DNA of 64,000 nucleotides, from positions 1 through 64,000 of the forward strand of contig JACQAM010000003.1 in the NCBI GenBank assembly GCA_016194975.1, in the 5' to 3' direction. The translations under genes and the position numbers were made by a program. Each line of letters opens with the position of its first letter. Position 1 is the first letter of the stretch. The notes beneath the pieces are model-generated. The model worked only from the letters and a program-made list of their open reading frames with translations, was not told the DNA's origin and searched no databases. The stretch comes from Bacteroidota bacterium (GTDB lineage Bacteria > Bacteroidota > Bacteroidia > Palsa-965). Of this stretch, positions 52,829-62,728 are shown in pieces.

Positions 52829-53710
52829 ATGAAAAAATTCCTCTTCTTCTACATTCTCCTCCTTCCGTTCTCCGAACTCATTGCGCAGATGCCGGAAACG
52901 GATATCTGGGTGTTCGATACGTATGGAGAAGCTGCATTAGGGACATTCACCAATGGAAAGAATATCACAAATCGCCCCGGCTATGATAATCAACCGTGGT
53001 TTTCCTCTGATGAAGAAAATATTTTCTGGACATCCGTTCGTGACAGTGGTGAAACGGATATTTATTGTCACAACTCCAACGGAACTTCACGCGTCACGAG
53101 TACTAACGTCAGCGAATATTCTCCGATGTTTATTCCGGGAACACATTTCATGACTGCTGTTGTGGTAGAACAAGATTCAACACAAAGATTATGGAGCTAC
53201 GATGAAACAAAAGCAGATGTCGTTCATCCTAAAACAGAAATTCTTTTTCCCGATCTGAAAGGTGTTGCTTATTACAGATGGCTTGACGCTAACACCGTTT
53301 TCATTGCTGATCTTCCGGAACCGATGACACTTTACATTGGTTATCTGAACAGCGGGAAAACAATAAAAGTTGATGAGAGCATCGGCCGTTCTTTCGGTGT
53401 TTACGGTGATATTATGTTTTACACCAAAACAGATACCAGTGGCAATTGTTGGGTCACTGGATTGACAAATACGGGTGTACACAATGATTCTCTGGCTCCG
53501 GCGATCATACTTCCTAAGGGCAGTCAGGATTTTGCCATTGATAAAAACGGGCGGATCTTCTCAGCGCAAGGAACAAAACTCTACAGCACGATGTTCAATT
53601 CCGGAGTCTGGAAACTCGAACACGATTTCGCCACCAACGGATTACACAAGATCACCCGCATTGCTATTTCTCCCTATGGGGATCTCATTGCATTAACCGA
53701 CAACCTCTGA
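52829..53710 (+). CDS. Secreted TolB-like beta-propeller protein
   Basis: A 293-residue protein with a signal peptide (MKKFLFFYILLLPFSELIAQ) and repeats of the PD40/TolB type (NQPWFSSDEENIFWTSVRDS, TDIYCHNSNGTSRVTS, YSPMFIPGTHFM, TRIAISPYGDLIAL). Such propellers usually bind other proteins or ligands in the periplasm. The next gene starts 3 bases downstream on the same strand. Confidence 0.75.
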   Translation: MKKFLFFYILLLPFSELIAQMPETDIWVFDTYGEAALGTFTNGKNITNRPGYDNQPWFSSDEENIFWTSVRDSGETDIYCHNSNGTSRVTSTNVSEYSPMFIPGTHFMTAVVVEQDSTQRLWSYDETKADVVHPKTEILFPDLKGVAYYRWLDANTVFIADLPEPMTLYIGYLNSGKTIKVDESIGRSFGVYGDIMFYTKTDTSGNCWVTGLTNTGVHNDSLAPAIILPKGSQDFAIDKNGRIFSAQGTKLYSTMFNSGVWKLEHDFATNGLHKITRIAISPYGDLIALTDNL

Positions 53711-53712
53711 TC

Positions 53713-54051
53713 ATGTACGAAAGCAAACACAAACCATTAGCGACAAAAAAAGAATTCACGAAGCGGCTCATAGGTAGTTTCATGCTTGCGATGCTGTTGC
53801 TTTTCATTTCGCTGATGATCGGCGTACTTGGTTATCATTTTTTCAATTCACTGGGTTGGGTTGATTCATTACTGAACGCGTCAATGATCTTAACCGGAAT
53901 GGGGCCAATAGATCCGATGAAAAATGAAACAGCAAAAATTTTCGCTTCGTTCTACGCTATCTTCAGCGGTGTAGCTTTTCTCACAACAGTTGGCGTTCTC
54001 CTCGCTCCTGTCATTCACCGCGCCATGCATAAATTTCACGTGAAAGAATAA
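53713..54051 (+). CDS. Small two-helix membrane protein, pore-loop-like
   Basis: A 112-residue protein with two hydrophobic helices (FMLAMLLLFISLMIGVLGYH and ASFYAIFSGVAFLTTVGVLL) separated by a short loop ILTGMGPIDPMKNETAKIF. The helix-loop-helix plan with a Thr-Gly-x-Gly loop recalls a two-helix potassium-channel pore (TVGYG), but the match is partial. It could be a divergent ion channel or an unrelated membrane protein. It is packed between the propeller and GNAT genes and is probably co-transcribed. Confidence 0.65.
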   Translation: MYESKHKPLATKKEFTKRLIGSFMLAMLLLFISLMIGVLGYHFFNSLGWVDSLLNASMILTGMGPIDPMKNETAKIFASFYAIFSGVAFLTTVGVLLAPVIHRAMHKFHVKE

Positions 54052-54053
54052 GT

Positions 54054-54485
54054 ATGGAAATTGTTTTCGGAGAATTCATCATCAATGATTCAACAGAAAA
54101 AGTTGATATGAATTTTATTCATCATGAACTGTCGAACAGTTACTGGTGCAAAAATATTCCCCGTACTCTTTTAGAAAAAGCAATTCAAAGCGGAATCAAC
54201 TTCAATGTTTATCAAGGAGAAAAACAAATTGCATTCGCGCGCGTGATCACAGACAAGGCGACGTATGCGTACCTGTGCGATGTGATCGTGAATGAAAATT
54301 ACCGCGGAAAAGGAATCGGTAAGGCGATGATGAAATTCATCATAGATCATCCCGATCTGCAAGGATTACGAAGATTCACGCTCGCCACGCGCGATGCACA
54401 CACGCTCTACACGCAATTCGGTTTTGAAGTGACGAAGAATCCGCAGAACATGATGGAAATTATCAGGAGAGATATTTATATGTAG
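54054..54485 (+). CDS. GNAT-family N-acetyltransferase
   Basis: A 143-residue GNAT enzyme with the acetyl-CoA site VIVNENYRGKGIGKAMMKFI (~80-99, R/Q-x-x-G-x-G/A) and the C-terminal THDAHTLYTQFGFEV-type block (here TRDAHTLYTQFGFEV). It acetylates an amine of a small molecule or protein using acetyl-CoA. Its substrate cannot be read from sequence. It is the last gene of a tight three-gene plus-strand group. Confidence 0.9.
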   Translation: MEIVFGEFIINDSTEKVDMNFIHHELSNSYWCKNIPRTLLEKAIQSGINFNVYQGEKQIAFARVITDKATYAYLCDVIVNENYRGKGIGKAMMKFIIDHPDLQGLRRFTLATRDAHTLYTQFGFEVTKNPQNMMEIIRRDIYM

Positions 54486-54531
54486 GCAGTAGACAGTAGA
54501 CAGAAGCGAAGAAGAAAAAAAAATCAAAAAT

Positions 54532-57333
54532 CTAATCGATCCGCTGGCCGTAGAAATCTTTTGCTATCAGTTGCTCGAGTGTGAATCTTTCTCCTTTGTA
54601 AGTCACGGTGATCCACGCATCTTTAATTCCAAGGCGAATGCATTGCTGCCGGAAAATTTCTGCATCACGCACGGTATCGAAAGTTTTCATAGTGAAGCGA
54701 GTGAGTGTGTCGGGATAATCTTTAATAGTTGCCGGGCCGAATTTATCCAGTTGAGAATATTTGAAATTCTGCGGGTGATGATAAGCGCCGATCTGCACAG
54801 TGTAGGTCAATCCCGGGCGACAATAATTTCCTGCGAGCCCGAGAAATTTATGATAGACTGCTGTATCGTTGAGTGATTTATTTTTAAATGCGGTAAGATC
54901 GACGGGGTTGTTATTGCAGGGAAGATTATTGAAGAAATCCGGAACGGTTTTACGCTGGCCGAAATAGAAAACAGTGATAAGAGATTTTGCCGCAGTAGAA
55001 TCGCTGCTGATAAGATTGTTCCTGAAATCTTCCGCTTCCTTCAGTGTTTTCCACGGGCCGAGATAATAGCGCACAGTTCCATCCGGGTATTGCTTGCGTT
55101 CTATTTTTCCATGCTTGGCGAAAAAAGTTGTGTCGTTCGGATTTTTTATTTCAAGTTTATATTCGAGTCCGTCGGCCTGGAATGTTCCGTAGTCATTCAC
55201 AATTTTATCATAACCGTAATCGCTGCCAATAGTTGTATTGAGCGTTCCTTTTTTGCTCATCACAACGCGCGTATCCGTGCGCGGCGTGTAACCCGATCTT
55301 TTATAATCATTGCGGTAGTAAGAAGGAATAGTAGAACGTTTTCCATTCTTGTAAATCACCACTTCCGAATTTGATGCGATGGTGGAATCGTGTGAAGTCA
55401 ATCGCGATCGGTAAAGCTCAGCGTCGATCAGATTTTTGAATGGCCCCACCGAATAACGCACGTATCCATCGGCGGTAACGGTTCGTGTGATCGGCCCCAT
55501 ATCAGCAACTTTTGATGAATCAAAATCTTTTGCGTTCTCATACGTGCCGAGTTCAACTACATAATTCATTGTAGAATCATAATCTGTTCCGTGTTTTTTC
55601 AGCACCTGTTTGTAAATGCGCTGTTCATACACCTGGTCATTCTGCTCTGCACGGATCTCTTTTAATTGCGTATCTATCTTTTTCTGCAACACATCATTTG
55701 AATCTTCAACTGCGGGAGTAACTGTTGTTCCCGAATCAGTTTTCATTGTGGTGAAATTGTAATCTTTATTCACCTGCACATACGTATCGAGCCCTTTCAC
55801 ATTCACATATTCGAAATAAGGATCAGCACCTTCTACTTCGATCGCAACTTTATAAGTATTTCCGGGTTTGAGGGCAATAAGATATTTTCCGCTCATTGAA
55901 TTGGAATGATAATTTCCATACACTTTCCCAGTGGTAGAATCAGTGACGTTGATATTTGCATCAGTCGGCGCTCCGTCTTTCGTAACAAAACCAACAACAA
56001 GTGCGAGTATCGGCGGCTCTCCCTGGAATCCCGGACTCACCGTATAAATATCCTGCTGGCCATATCCGCCTTTCATATCTGAAGAATAATAACCCGTTGC
56101 TCCGTCAGCAGAAAGTGTGTAATATCTTTCGTTCGAAGGAGTATTCACCGGGTAACCGAGATTCACAGGATCTCCCCATTGGCCATCTTTGAAAGTGGAA
56201 TAAAAAAGATCATACCCTCCCATACTGTTGTGTCCTTCGGAACTGAAAAATAAATTGATGCCATCAGGATGAATGAAAGGCGCATCATCATTGTAAGGCG
56301 TGTTGATAGTGGGTCCCATGTTGATCGCAGGCCCCCATGATCCGTCGCTCTGCTTATTGGAATAATAAATATCTCTTCCACCTAATCCGCCGGGACGATC
56401 AGAAGCGAAATACAGAATTTGCCCGTCACTGGAAAGCGAACAACTTCCTTCCCAATATTTATCGGTGTTGATGGTCGGCCCTAATCTTTCAGGCGTTGAC
56501 CAATTATCACCGTTGAGTGTGCTCATGTAAATATCGCCGCCGTCTTTTGAATTGCTTTTAAAAATGAAAAGTATTTGCCCGTCATTCGACAACGCAATAC
56601 TTGCATCGTGTCCTTTTGTGTTGATGTTATTACTGATCGGTTCCGGGTCGAGCCAGCGATCGCCCACGCGCATGGAATACATGATGTCTTCATAATAATC
56701 GCCGGTAGTATCTGATCTGAATTTTGCATCCTCGAGTCCGCCCGTACTTCTTTCCCCACGGTAAGTGAAAATAAGATTCGATTCATCAATAGAGATCACC
56801 GGAACATATTCTGAATTCGCAGTATTGATCGGGTCGCCGATATTTTTCAATTCCACATCGGCAGTATCCTGCATGAGTTTTTTTGCACTTTCGCAATAGC
56901 CGATATACTGGTTGAGTTCTTTTTTATCCTTGTCATTGAGTTCATCATTCTGCATGGAGAGATTGAATTCATTGATGGCGTCATCGAAACGATAATTCAG
57001 ATGATAAGCACGGCCTAAATAATAATCAATCCGCGGTAATGTATTGTCCAGTTGTTTTGCAGATTCAAGATTGGTGATCGATTTTTCTTTTTCGTCTCCT
57101 TTGTACAGGTAACAAATTCCCAACTGGTAATGGAAATACGCATCATCAGTATGGGCGTCCGACAATAATTTGTAATACGGCAACGCGCGGAGATAATTTC
57201 CTTCTTCGTAAAAATATTCTGCGGTCTCCAGCCATTTTTCCTCTTTCTTCTCCGTCGCTTTATCTTTCTTCTGCGCCAATAAATGACTGGCACAGAAAAC
57301 CAATGCAACGAGCAGAAATCGGAGCTTTCTCAT
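54532..57333 (-). CDS. TPR / PD40 propeller / SPOR-like envelope protein
   Basis: With the ATG at 57333 the product has 933 residues and a signal peptide (MRKLRFLLVALVFCASHLLA). Order of domains: TPR region ~35-140 (AEYFYEEGNYLRALPYYKLL), PD40 propeller ~190-470 (GHDASIALSNDGQILFIF, DIYYSNKQSDGSWGPAINMG, NDDAPFIHPDGINLFFSS), a carboxypeptidase-like Ig domain ~475-560 (GKYLIALKPGNTYKVAIEV), then three SPOR-like repeats from ~600 (RYSVGPFKNLIDAELYRSRL, RYYLGPWKTLKEAEDFRNNL, TYTVQIGAYHHPQNF). The front resembles the TPR-PD40 outer-membrane proteins linked to T9SS (PorE/OmpA type), but the C-terminus has SPOR-like repeats rather than an OmpA domain. Peptidoglycan contact is inferred. Confidence 0.85.
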   Translation of the reverse strand: MRKLRFLLVALVFCASHLLAQKKDKATEKKEEKWLETAEYFYEEGNYLRALPYYKLLSDAHTDDAYFHYQLGICYLYKGDEKEKSITNLESAKQLDNTLPRIDYYLGRAYHLNYRFDDAINEFNLSMQNDELNDKDKKELNQYIGYCESAKKLMQDTADVELKNIGDPINTANSEYVPVISIDESNLIFTYRGERSTGGLEDAKFRSDTTGDYYEDIMYSMRVGDRWLDPEPISNNINTKGHDASIALSNDGQILFIFKSNSKDGGDIYMSTLNGDNWSTPERLGPTINTDKYWEGSCSLSSDGQILYFASDRPGGLGGRDIYYSNKQSDGSWGPAINMGPTINTPYNDDAPFIHPDGINLFFSSEGHNSMGGYDLFYSTFKDGQWGDPVNLGYPVNTPSNERYYTLSADGATGYYSSDMKGGYGQQDIYTVSPGFQGEPPILALVVGFVTKDGAPTDANINVTDSTTGKVYGNYHSNSMSGKYLIALKPGNTYKVAIEVEGADPYFEYVNVKGLDTYVQVNKDYNFTTMKTDSGTTVTPAVEDSNDVLQKKIDTQLKEIRAEQNDQVYEQRIYKQVLKKHGTDYDSTMNYVVELGTYENAKDFDSSKVADMGPITRTVTADGYVRYSVGPFKNLIDAELYRSRLTSHDSTIASNSEVVIYKNGKRSTIPSYYRNDYKRSGYTPRTDTRVVMSKKGTLNTTIGSDYGYDKIVNDYGTFQADGLEYKLEIKNPNDTTFFAKHGKIERKQYPDGTVRYYLGPWKTLKEAEDFRNNLISSDSTAAKSLITVFYFGQRKTVPDFFNNLPCNNNPVDLTAFKNKSLNDTAVYHKFLGLAGNYCRPGLTYTVQIGAYHHPQNFKYSQLDKFGPATIKDYPDTLTRFTMKTFDTVRDAEIFRQQCIRLGIKDAWITVTYKGERFTLEQLIAKDFYGQRID

Positions 57334-57455
57334 AATCAGGCTAAATTGAACAAATCGGAATAGCGCGCTTATTAACAAATTCTCAACTTTTGAACACAAG
57401 AAAGTTAAGAAGGACTGACATTGTAGCAGTTTTTACGTTTTTTTCCACGGGATGT

Positions 57456-57463
57456 TACCTTTG
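57456..57463 (+). promoter_or_regulatory. -7 box upstream of the O-methyltransferase
   Basis: TACCTTTG matches the TAnnTTTG element and lies 14 bases before the ATG at 57478. Confidence 0.45.
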
Positions 57464-57477
57464 AAAAAACATTTAAG

Positions 57478-58116
57478 ATGAATTTTATTGATCCGAAAAT
57501 TGAAGAATATTCCATTGAGAAAACTACAGCAGAAAGTGAATTACTCAGGCGGCTTTCCCGGGAAACACATCTGAAAACATACATGCCCCGAATGCTGTCG
57601 GGACATCTGCAGGGACGTTTGCTCAGCATGATCTCGAAAATGTGTAATCCTTCGCTTATCGTTGAAGTAGGAACGTTCACCGGTTATTCTGCGCTTTGCC
57701 TTGCGGAAGGATTGCCCGCAGAAGGAAAACTGATCACGATCGATATCAATGAAGAATTGAAACCATTAGTACAGCCATTTTTTGAAGGATCAATTCACGG
57801 AAAAAAAATAGAAATGCGTTATGGCAATGCGCTGACTATTCTCAAAGAGATCAAAGACCCGATCGATCTTGCGTTCATTGATGCTGACAAAGAAAATTAT
57901 CCGGCTTACTGGGAAATTATTTTTCCAAAAATGAAAAGCGGCGGCATCATCATAGCCGATAACATGCTCTGGAGTGGAAAGGTCATTGATGAAAATGAAA
58001 AAGACATAGAAACGGAAGGCGTCAGAAAATTTGCAGCAATAGCGCTGAACGAAAAAAAAGCAGAACAGGTTTTACTTCCGGTGCGCGATGGTTTGCTCAT
58101 CATCCGGAAAAAATGA
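57478..58116 (+). CDS. Class-I SAM O-methyltransferase (CCoAOMT/COMT-like family)
   Basis: A 212-residue methyltransferase of the caffeoyl-CoA/catechol O-methyltransferase family common in bacteria. It has the SAM site IVEVGTFTGYSALCLAEGLP (~60-79), ITIDINEE, the metal and active-site Asp in LAFIDADKENYPAYWE, and GGIIIADNMLWSGKVID. Mg-dependent methylation of catechol-type compounds is known for the family. The natural substrate is unknown. It is convergent with the gene at 58117, with no spacer. Confidence 0.9.
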   Translation: MNFIDPKIEEYSIEKTTAESELLRRLSRETHLKTYMPRMLSGHLQGRLLSMISKMCNPSLIVEVGTFTGYSALCLAEGLPAEGKLITIDINEELKPLVQPFFEGSIHGKKIEMRYGNALTILKEIKDPIDLAFIDADKENYPAYWEIIFPKMKSGGIIIADNMLWSGKVIDENEKDIETEGVRKFAAIALNEKKAEQVLLPVRDGLLIIRKK

Positions 58117-58704
58117 TCAGCGTTTTTTTTCCTGGAATTTTTTCGGCCCGTCTTTATACGGATCACCGGCAATCATTGAGATCAAACCCAGGAAAGGAAT
58201 GATCCCGAGAAAAAGCATTGCAGCGCCGAGCAGGATAAGCAATGCGCTCGGCGCGAGAATTCCCACGACCAGTATTCCACCACCGTATCCCATCAGGAAA
58301 AGTCCGACGATGATCATGCCCAGAATAATAATTGCGGAATGGTCATTGGGCGGATCTCCCTTGCGAAAATTCTTTTTGAATGGAAAATTTTTTCTGAGCA
58401 CGCCTGCATGCAGGAAAGAGGAAATTTTTTTTTCTCCGCGCATTAAATGAGAAATGGAATCGTTCCCGGAAAAACAGGCGGGCTTAGCCGGAAGTACAAT
58501 TTCATTCGCGTATAAATTTTCATTTTGTGCGGCCACTAAAGCGGCTTGAGTATCCGGATCATTTTTTCTGATGGCTGCACATTTTTCTTCACTGGGAATG
58601 CCGTGAGCAGGAATTTTTTTCAGCGATGAATAGCGCTCGTGAAAAAAACTATTGCATCCCGTGGAAAGAATGATGATAGCCGATATGAAACTGATTTTTT
58701 TCAC
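58117..58704 (-). CDS. Hypothetical lipoprotein with two membrane helices
   Basis: A 195-residue protein with a lipoprotein signal (MKKISFISAIIILSTGC), a ~100-residue polar region, and two Gly-rich membrane helices near the C-terminus (IIILGMIIVGLFLMGYGGGI, LAPSALLILLGAAMLFLGII). It starts 4 bases inside the end of mtgA, so the two are coupled. This layout is common in Bacteroidota hypothetical proteins. No function is recognised. Confidence 0.7.
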   Translation of the reverse strand: MKKISFISAIIILSTGCNSFFHERYSSLKKIPAHGIPSEEKCAAIRKNDPDTQAALVAAQNENLYANEIVLPAKPACFSGNDSISHLMRGEKKISSFLHAGVLRKNFPFKKNFRKGDPPNDHSAIIILGMIIVGLFLMGYGGGILVVGILAPSALLILLGAAMLFLGIIPFLGLISMIAGDPYKDGPKKFQEKKR

Positions 58705-59429
58705 TTGGTGCCGGTTGTATTTTCCAATGGAGATCCGCCTTTGTCAAAATCAATTTTATTTCCGTAATTCTTCATTTGCCCGAGTGCCCATGTCATTCGA
58801 TTAATAACAATTCCACTTGCAGCATCTGCTTTCATCCCGAGAGGATTAGGAAGTACCACGGCAAGCCGCGCCGCTTCGGCATTGGACAGAAGGGAAACAT
58901 CCTTATGAAAAAAATGCTCTGCGGCCGACCCGCATCCGTAAATTCCGTTTCCGAATTCGATCGAATTCAGGTAAACTTCCATGATCCTTTTTTTGCCCCA
59001 TAAAAATTCTATCAGCAGTGTGAACCATACTTCAAATCCTTTACGCACATACGTGCTGCTGGGCCAGAGAAAAACATTTTTCGCCGTTTGCTGACTGATA
59101 GTGCTGGCCCCTCGCGTTCTTCCGCCATCTTCTGCTTCCTTACTTGCGCGTTCTATTTCTTCGAGATCAAATCCGTGATGAAGAAGAAAACGCTGGTCTT
59201 CGCAACACACCACTGCAAGCTCGAGATTGTCCGGAATACTTTTGAACCCCACCCATTGATGATCGATCTTTTTTTCCTTTTCATTGTGCTGGCAAAGCCG
59301 GATGAACATGAGCGGTGTATAGGAAACGGGGAGCCATCGGAGAACCAGCACAAGCAGAAAACTGAACGTAATAAAAAATATTCCGGCGCGAATGAAAAAC
59401 CGGAAAATCTTCAATGGGAATTGAGTCAT
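58701..59429 (-). CDS. mtgA: Monofunctional peptidoglycan glycosyltransferase
   Basis: With the ATG at 59429 the product has 242 residues: one N-terminal membrane helix (FFIRAGIFFITFSFLLVLVL) and a family-51 glycosyltransferase domain with the catalytic Glu in CCEDQRFLLHHGFD, GASTISQQTAKNVFLW, and KKRIMEVYLNSIEFGNGIYG. No transpeptidase domain follows, so it is MtgA rather than a class-A PBP. It polymerises lipid II into glycan chains at the outer face of the inner membrane. Confidence 0.95.
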   Translation of the reverse strand: MTQFPLKIFRFFIRAGIFFITFSFLLVLVLRWLPVSYTPLMFIRLCQHNEKEKKIDHQWVGFKSIPDNLELAVVCCEDQRFLLHHGFDLEEIERASKEAEDGGRTRGASTISQQTAKNVFLWPSSTYVRKGFEVWFTLLIEFLWGKKRIMEVYLNSIEFGNGIYGCGSAAEHFFHKDVSLLSNAEAARLAVVLPNPLGMKADAASGIVINRMTWALGQMKNYGNKIDFDKGGSPLENTTGTK

Positions 59430-59610
59430 AAACAAATTTACTTCGTTTCGGGCAGAAGTTTCCCCCACTTCATCCACAGTTATTAAACCATAGTGAATGA
59501 AAACCCACTCTTTTCGCAATGAAAATGTTCAATAAATCGTCCATTTACACATTGCCTGATAACCTGTTTTTTTCTATCTTGTCGCTGGCAAACCTGTGTA
59601 TTGAACTCCA

Positions 59611-62600
59611 ATGAAAAAAGGGCTACATTTCTTATCCTTATTTTCTTTCTTTTTGATTTTTCTGTTTTCCCCGCGTACGACACGCGCACAGGCGTCTGCA
59701 TGTCCTGCAGTTGACGCCGGGCCTGATCAGAGTATCTGCTCCGGCCAATGTGTAAATCTCAATGCAAGTGTCCAGGGTTCTGTAGGAACAACTTCATACA
59801 CGGTGAATCCTATTGCTTATAATCCATATCCGTACACTGGCGGAAATTCTGTACTCATCAATATTGATGATACCTGGTCCGGAACAATTGCTCTTCCATT
59901 CTGTTTTGAATTTTTCGGAAACACTTATAACTCGATCGTCATCGGTTCAAACGCAATCATCACTTTCGATCTTACTCAGGCGAGTGGTTATTGCCAATGG
60001 CCCATTGGCGCTGCGATTCCTTCGAATGCAGATCCGATGAACAGCATCATGTGTCCGTGGCACGATATTGATCCTTCAGTTGCTACTGCCAATTCCGCCA
60101 CCGATGTTAACTGGCAGGTTTATGGTTCTGCTCCTTGTCGCGAATTTGTGGTGAGCTGGAATGATGTTGCGATGTATCAATGCAACAACCTCATCGCTAC
60201 TTCTGAAGTTGTGCTTCACGAAACTACCAACATCATCGATGTCTATTGCCAGGATAAACCGGTTTGCACAACCTGGAATGGAGGAGCAGCAATAGAAGGA
60301 ATACAGAACGCAACAGGTACAAATGCATTTTTTGTTCCGGGAAGAAATTATCCTACACAATGGACCGCGACTAATGACGGACAACGATTTATGCCGGCGG
60401 GCGCACCGAATTATTCTGTTTCGTGGACAGGACCAAGCGGTGTGATCGGAACAACGAACACTGTGAACGTGTGTCCGACTGCAACTACTACTTACACTGC
60501 AACTGTTACCAACACAAGTTGCTCCGGTCCTATTGTTGTCAATGACCAGATCACGATCAATGTTTCGAATTCATTAACTGCAACAACATCCACAACGGCA
60601 TCTTCGTGTGCTTCCAATACAGGATCGGCAACAGTTGTTCCTTCTGGCGGATCCGGAACTTACACTTACAATTGGACTCCTTCAGGTGGAACAAATGCCA
60701 CAGCAATTAATCTTGCTTCCGGAAATTACACTTGTGTGATCACTGATGCAAATACAGGTTGCGCAACTACTGTAACACTCACTGTTCCGAATACAGGAAA
60801 TCTAACCGCGACTTCTTCTTCCGCATCGCCAACATGCACTGGAGGAAATAATGGAAATGCATCCGTCACCGCAAGTGGTGGTTCCGGAGTTTACACTTAC
60901 AGTTGGGCACCTTCCGGCGGAAATGGAGCAACTGCAACCAATCTTTCTTCCGGAACTTATACCTGCACAATCACCGACAGTAATGGCTGCACAAATCTAC
61001 AGGTGGTTAATGTAACTCAACCTCCTCCCATTACTGCAACAAGTACGCAAACAAATGTTTTGTGTAATGGTGGAAATAACGGAAGTACTACTATCAGTCC
61101 GTTCGGAGGAACACCATCATACAATTATTCATGGGCACCGACTGGAGGAACAAATGCAACAGCTTCAGGTCTTACAGCAGGCACTTATACTTGCATGATC
61201 ACTGATGCGAACGGATGTTCCGGTACTGCCACAGTAACAATTACAGAACCCAATATTCTTGCTGCTACGATTACGGTCGTCAATGCGGGCTGTTCTTCCA
61301 ATGGATCAGCGACCGCAAATCCTTCCGGAGGAACTATGCCTTATTCTTACAGCTGGTCGAGCGGTGGCAATGCACAAACAGAAAATAATCTCGTTCAGGG
61401 AACCTACACGTGCACGATCACGGATGCCAATGGTTGTACTACAACACAAACCTGTTCTGTTACGAATCCTACAGGTGTTACAGCAACTTCCACTTTTACC
61501 GATGTTCAGTGTTTCGGGAATAATAACGGAAGTGCCTCGGTAACCGCTTCCGGCGGAACAGGAATTTATTCTTACAGCTGGGCTCCATTCGGTGGAAATG
61601 CAGCAACGGCTTCCGGACTACCGGGCGGTAGTTATACTTGTACTATCACTGACAGCAACGGATGTTCAACCGTGCAGATCGTGACGATCTCGGAACCCGC
61701 TCAACTGATCACCAGCACGAGTGCAGTTCCCGTGAGTTGTTTTGGCTGGAGTGATGGTTCGGGAACGCTGAATGTTTCCGGCGGAACCCCGGCGTATACT
61801 TTCAACTGGGCTCCATCAGGAGGAACAGGCCAAACTGCGAACAGCCTGCCTGCCGGGAACTATACCGTAACGGTGACCGATGCGAATGGTTGTATTTCAA
61901 CACAACCGCTTTCGATCACGCAGCCGACACAGATCGCGGTGAATACTTCCGGCAATTCTGTTTGTTACGGTGTGAATTCTGTTATTACTTCAGGTGCATC
62001 CGGTGGAACCGGCCCTTACTTTTACACCTGGTCACCCGGCGGACAAACGACTCAGAATATCAATGTGAATCTCATCAGCACCACGTCCTACACTGTGACG
62101 GTTACTGACTTGAACGGATGCACAGCAACAGGCACTGTTACTGCAACGGTGAATCCTCTTCCGCTTGCAACGATCAGTTCGAATGCAACCAACGGTGTTT
62201 TTCAATTGACCGGATCGTCGGGACAATTATGTTTCACCGGGAATTCCGGCGTGGTCAGCTGGAACTGGTTACTCGGAACATCTGATACTTCTTCTTCGCA
62301 GAATCCCTGCATTACCATAACATCAGGTAACATCGGAAGTTATTGTGCGCAACTCATTGTCGAAAATTCATTTGGTTGTACCGATACAACAAACACCTGC
62401 ATCGAGATCACTAATTCATCTTACAGCATTCCGAATGTATTCACACCGAATGGTGACGGCAACAACGACCTGTTCGTGATAACCAATACTGGAATGCAAT
62501 CGTTACAGTGCTCCATTTATAACCGATGGGGCGAACTTATTTACCAATGGAATTCCACCTCCGGTGGTTGGGATGGAAAAACAAAAAATGGTTCGCCGGC

Positions 62601-62697
62601 AAGCGACGGTGTTTATTATTTCACTGCACGACTCACTGATTATTCTGAAAAAGTATATGATGAAAGTGGATTCATTCATCTCATCAAAGACAATTAA
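59611..62697 (+). CDS. Large T9SS-exported SprB-repeat protein
   Basis: A 1028-residue surface protein with a signal peptide (FLIFLFSPRTTRAQA). Residues ~30-270 form an N-terminal domain (SICSGQCVNLNASV, LPFCFEFFGNTYNSIVIGSN). Residues ~320-840 contain about eight SprB-type repeats of ~70-75 residues (GGSGTYTYNWTPSGGTNATA, YTCTITDSNGC). A type-B (CHU_C) sorting domain ends it (VFTPNGDGNNDLFVITN, CSIYNRWGELIYQW, GWDGKTKNGSPASDGVYYF). SprB-type repeats occur in gliding adhesins. Export by the PorT system is inferred. Confidence 0.9.
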   Translation: MKKGLHFLSLFSFFLIFLFSPRTTRAQASACPAVDAGPDQSICSGQCVNLNASVQGSVGTTSYTVNPIAYNPYPYTGGNSVLINIDDTWSGTIALPFCFEFFGNTYNSIVIGSNAIITFDLTQASGYCQWPIGAAIPSNADPMNSIMCPWHDIDPSVATANSATDVNWQVYGSAPCREFVVSWNDVAMYQCNNLIATSEVVLHETTNIIDVYCQDKPVCTTWNGGAAIEGIQNATGTNAFFVPGRNYPTQWTATNDGQRFMPAGAPNYSVSWTGPSGVIGTTNTVNVCPTATTTYTATVTNTSCSGPIVVNDQITINVSNSLTATTSTTASSCASNTGSATVVPSGGSGTYTYNWTPSGGTNATAINLASGNYTCVITDANTGCATTVTLTVPNTGNLTATSSSASPTCTGGNNGNASVTASGGSGVYTYSWAPSGGNGATATNLSSGTYTCTITDSNGCTNLQVVNVTQPPPITATSTQTNVLCNGGNNGSTTISPFGGTPSYNYSWAPTGGTNATASGLTAGTYTCMITDANGCSGTATVTITEPNILAATITVVNAGCSSNGSATANPSGGTMPYSYSWSSGGNAQTENNLVQGTYTCTITDANGCTTTQTCSVTNPTGVTATSTFTDVQCFGNNNGSASVTASGGTGIYSYSWAPFGGNAATASGLPGGSYTCTITDSNGCSTVQIVTISEPAQLITSTSAVPVSCFGWSDGSGTLNVSGGTPAYTFNWAPSGGTGQTANSLPAGNYTVTVTDANGCISTQPLSITQPTQIAVNTSGNSVCYGVNSVITSGASGGTGPYFYTWSPGGQTTQNINVNLISTTSYTVTVTDLNGCTATGTVTATVNPLPLATISSNATNGVFQLTGSSGQLCFTGNSGVVSWNWLLGTSDTSSSQNPCITITSGNIGSYCAQLIVENSFGCTDTTNTCIEITNSSYSIPNVFTPNGDGNNDLFVITNTGMQSLQCSIYNRWGELIYQWNSTSGGWDGKTKNGSPASDGVYYFTARLTDYSEKVYDESGFIHLIKDN

Positions 62698-62728
62698 GAT
62701 CATGTTCACAATCCCAATTTAATCGACC

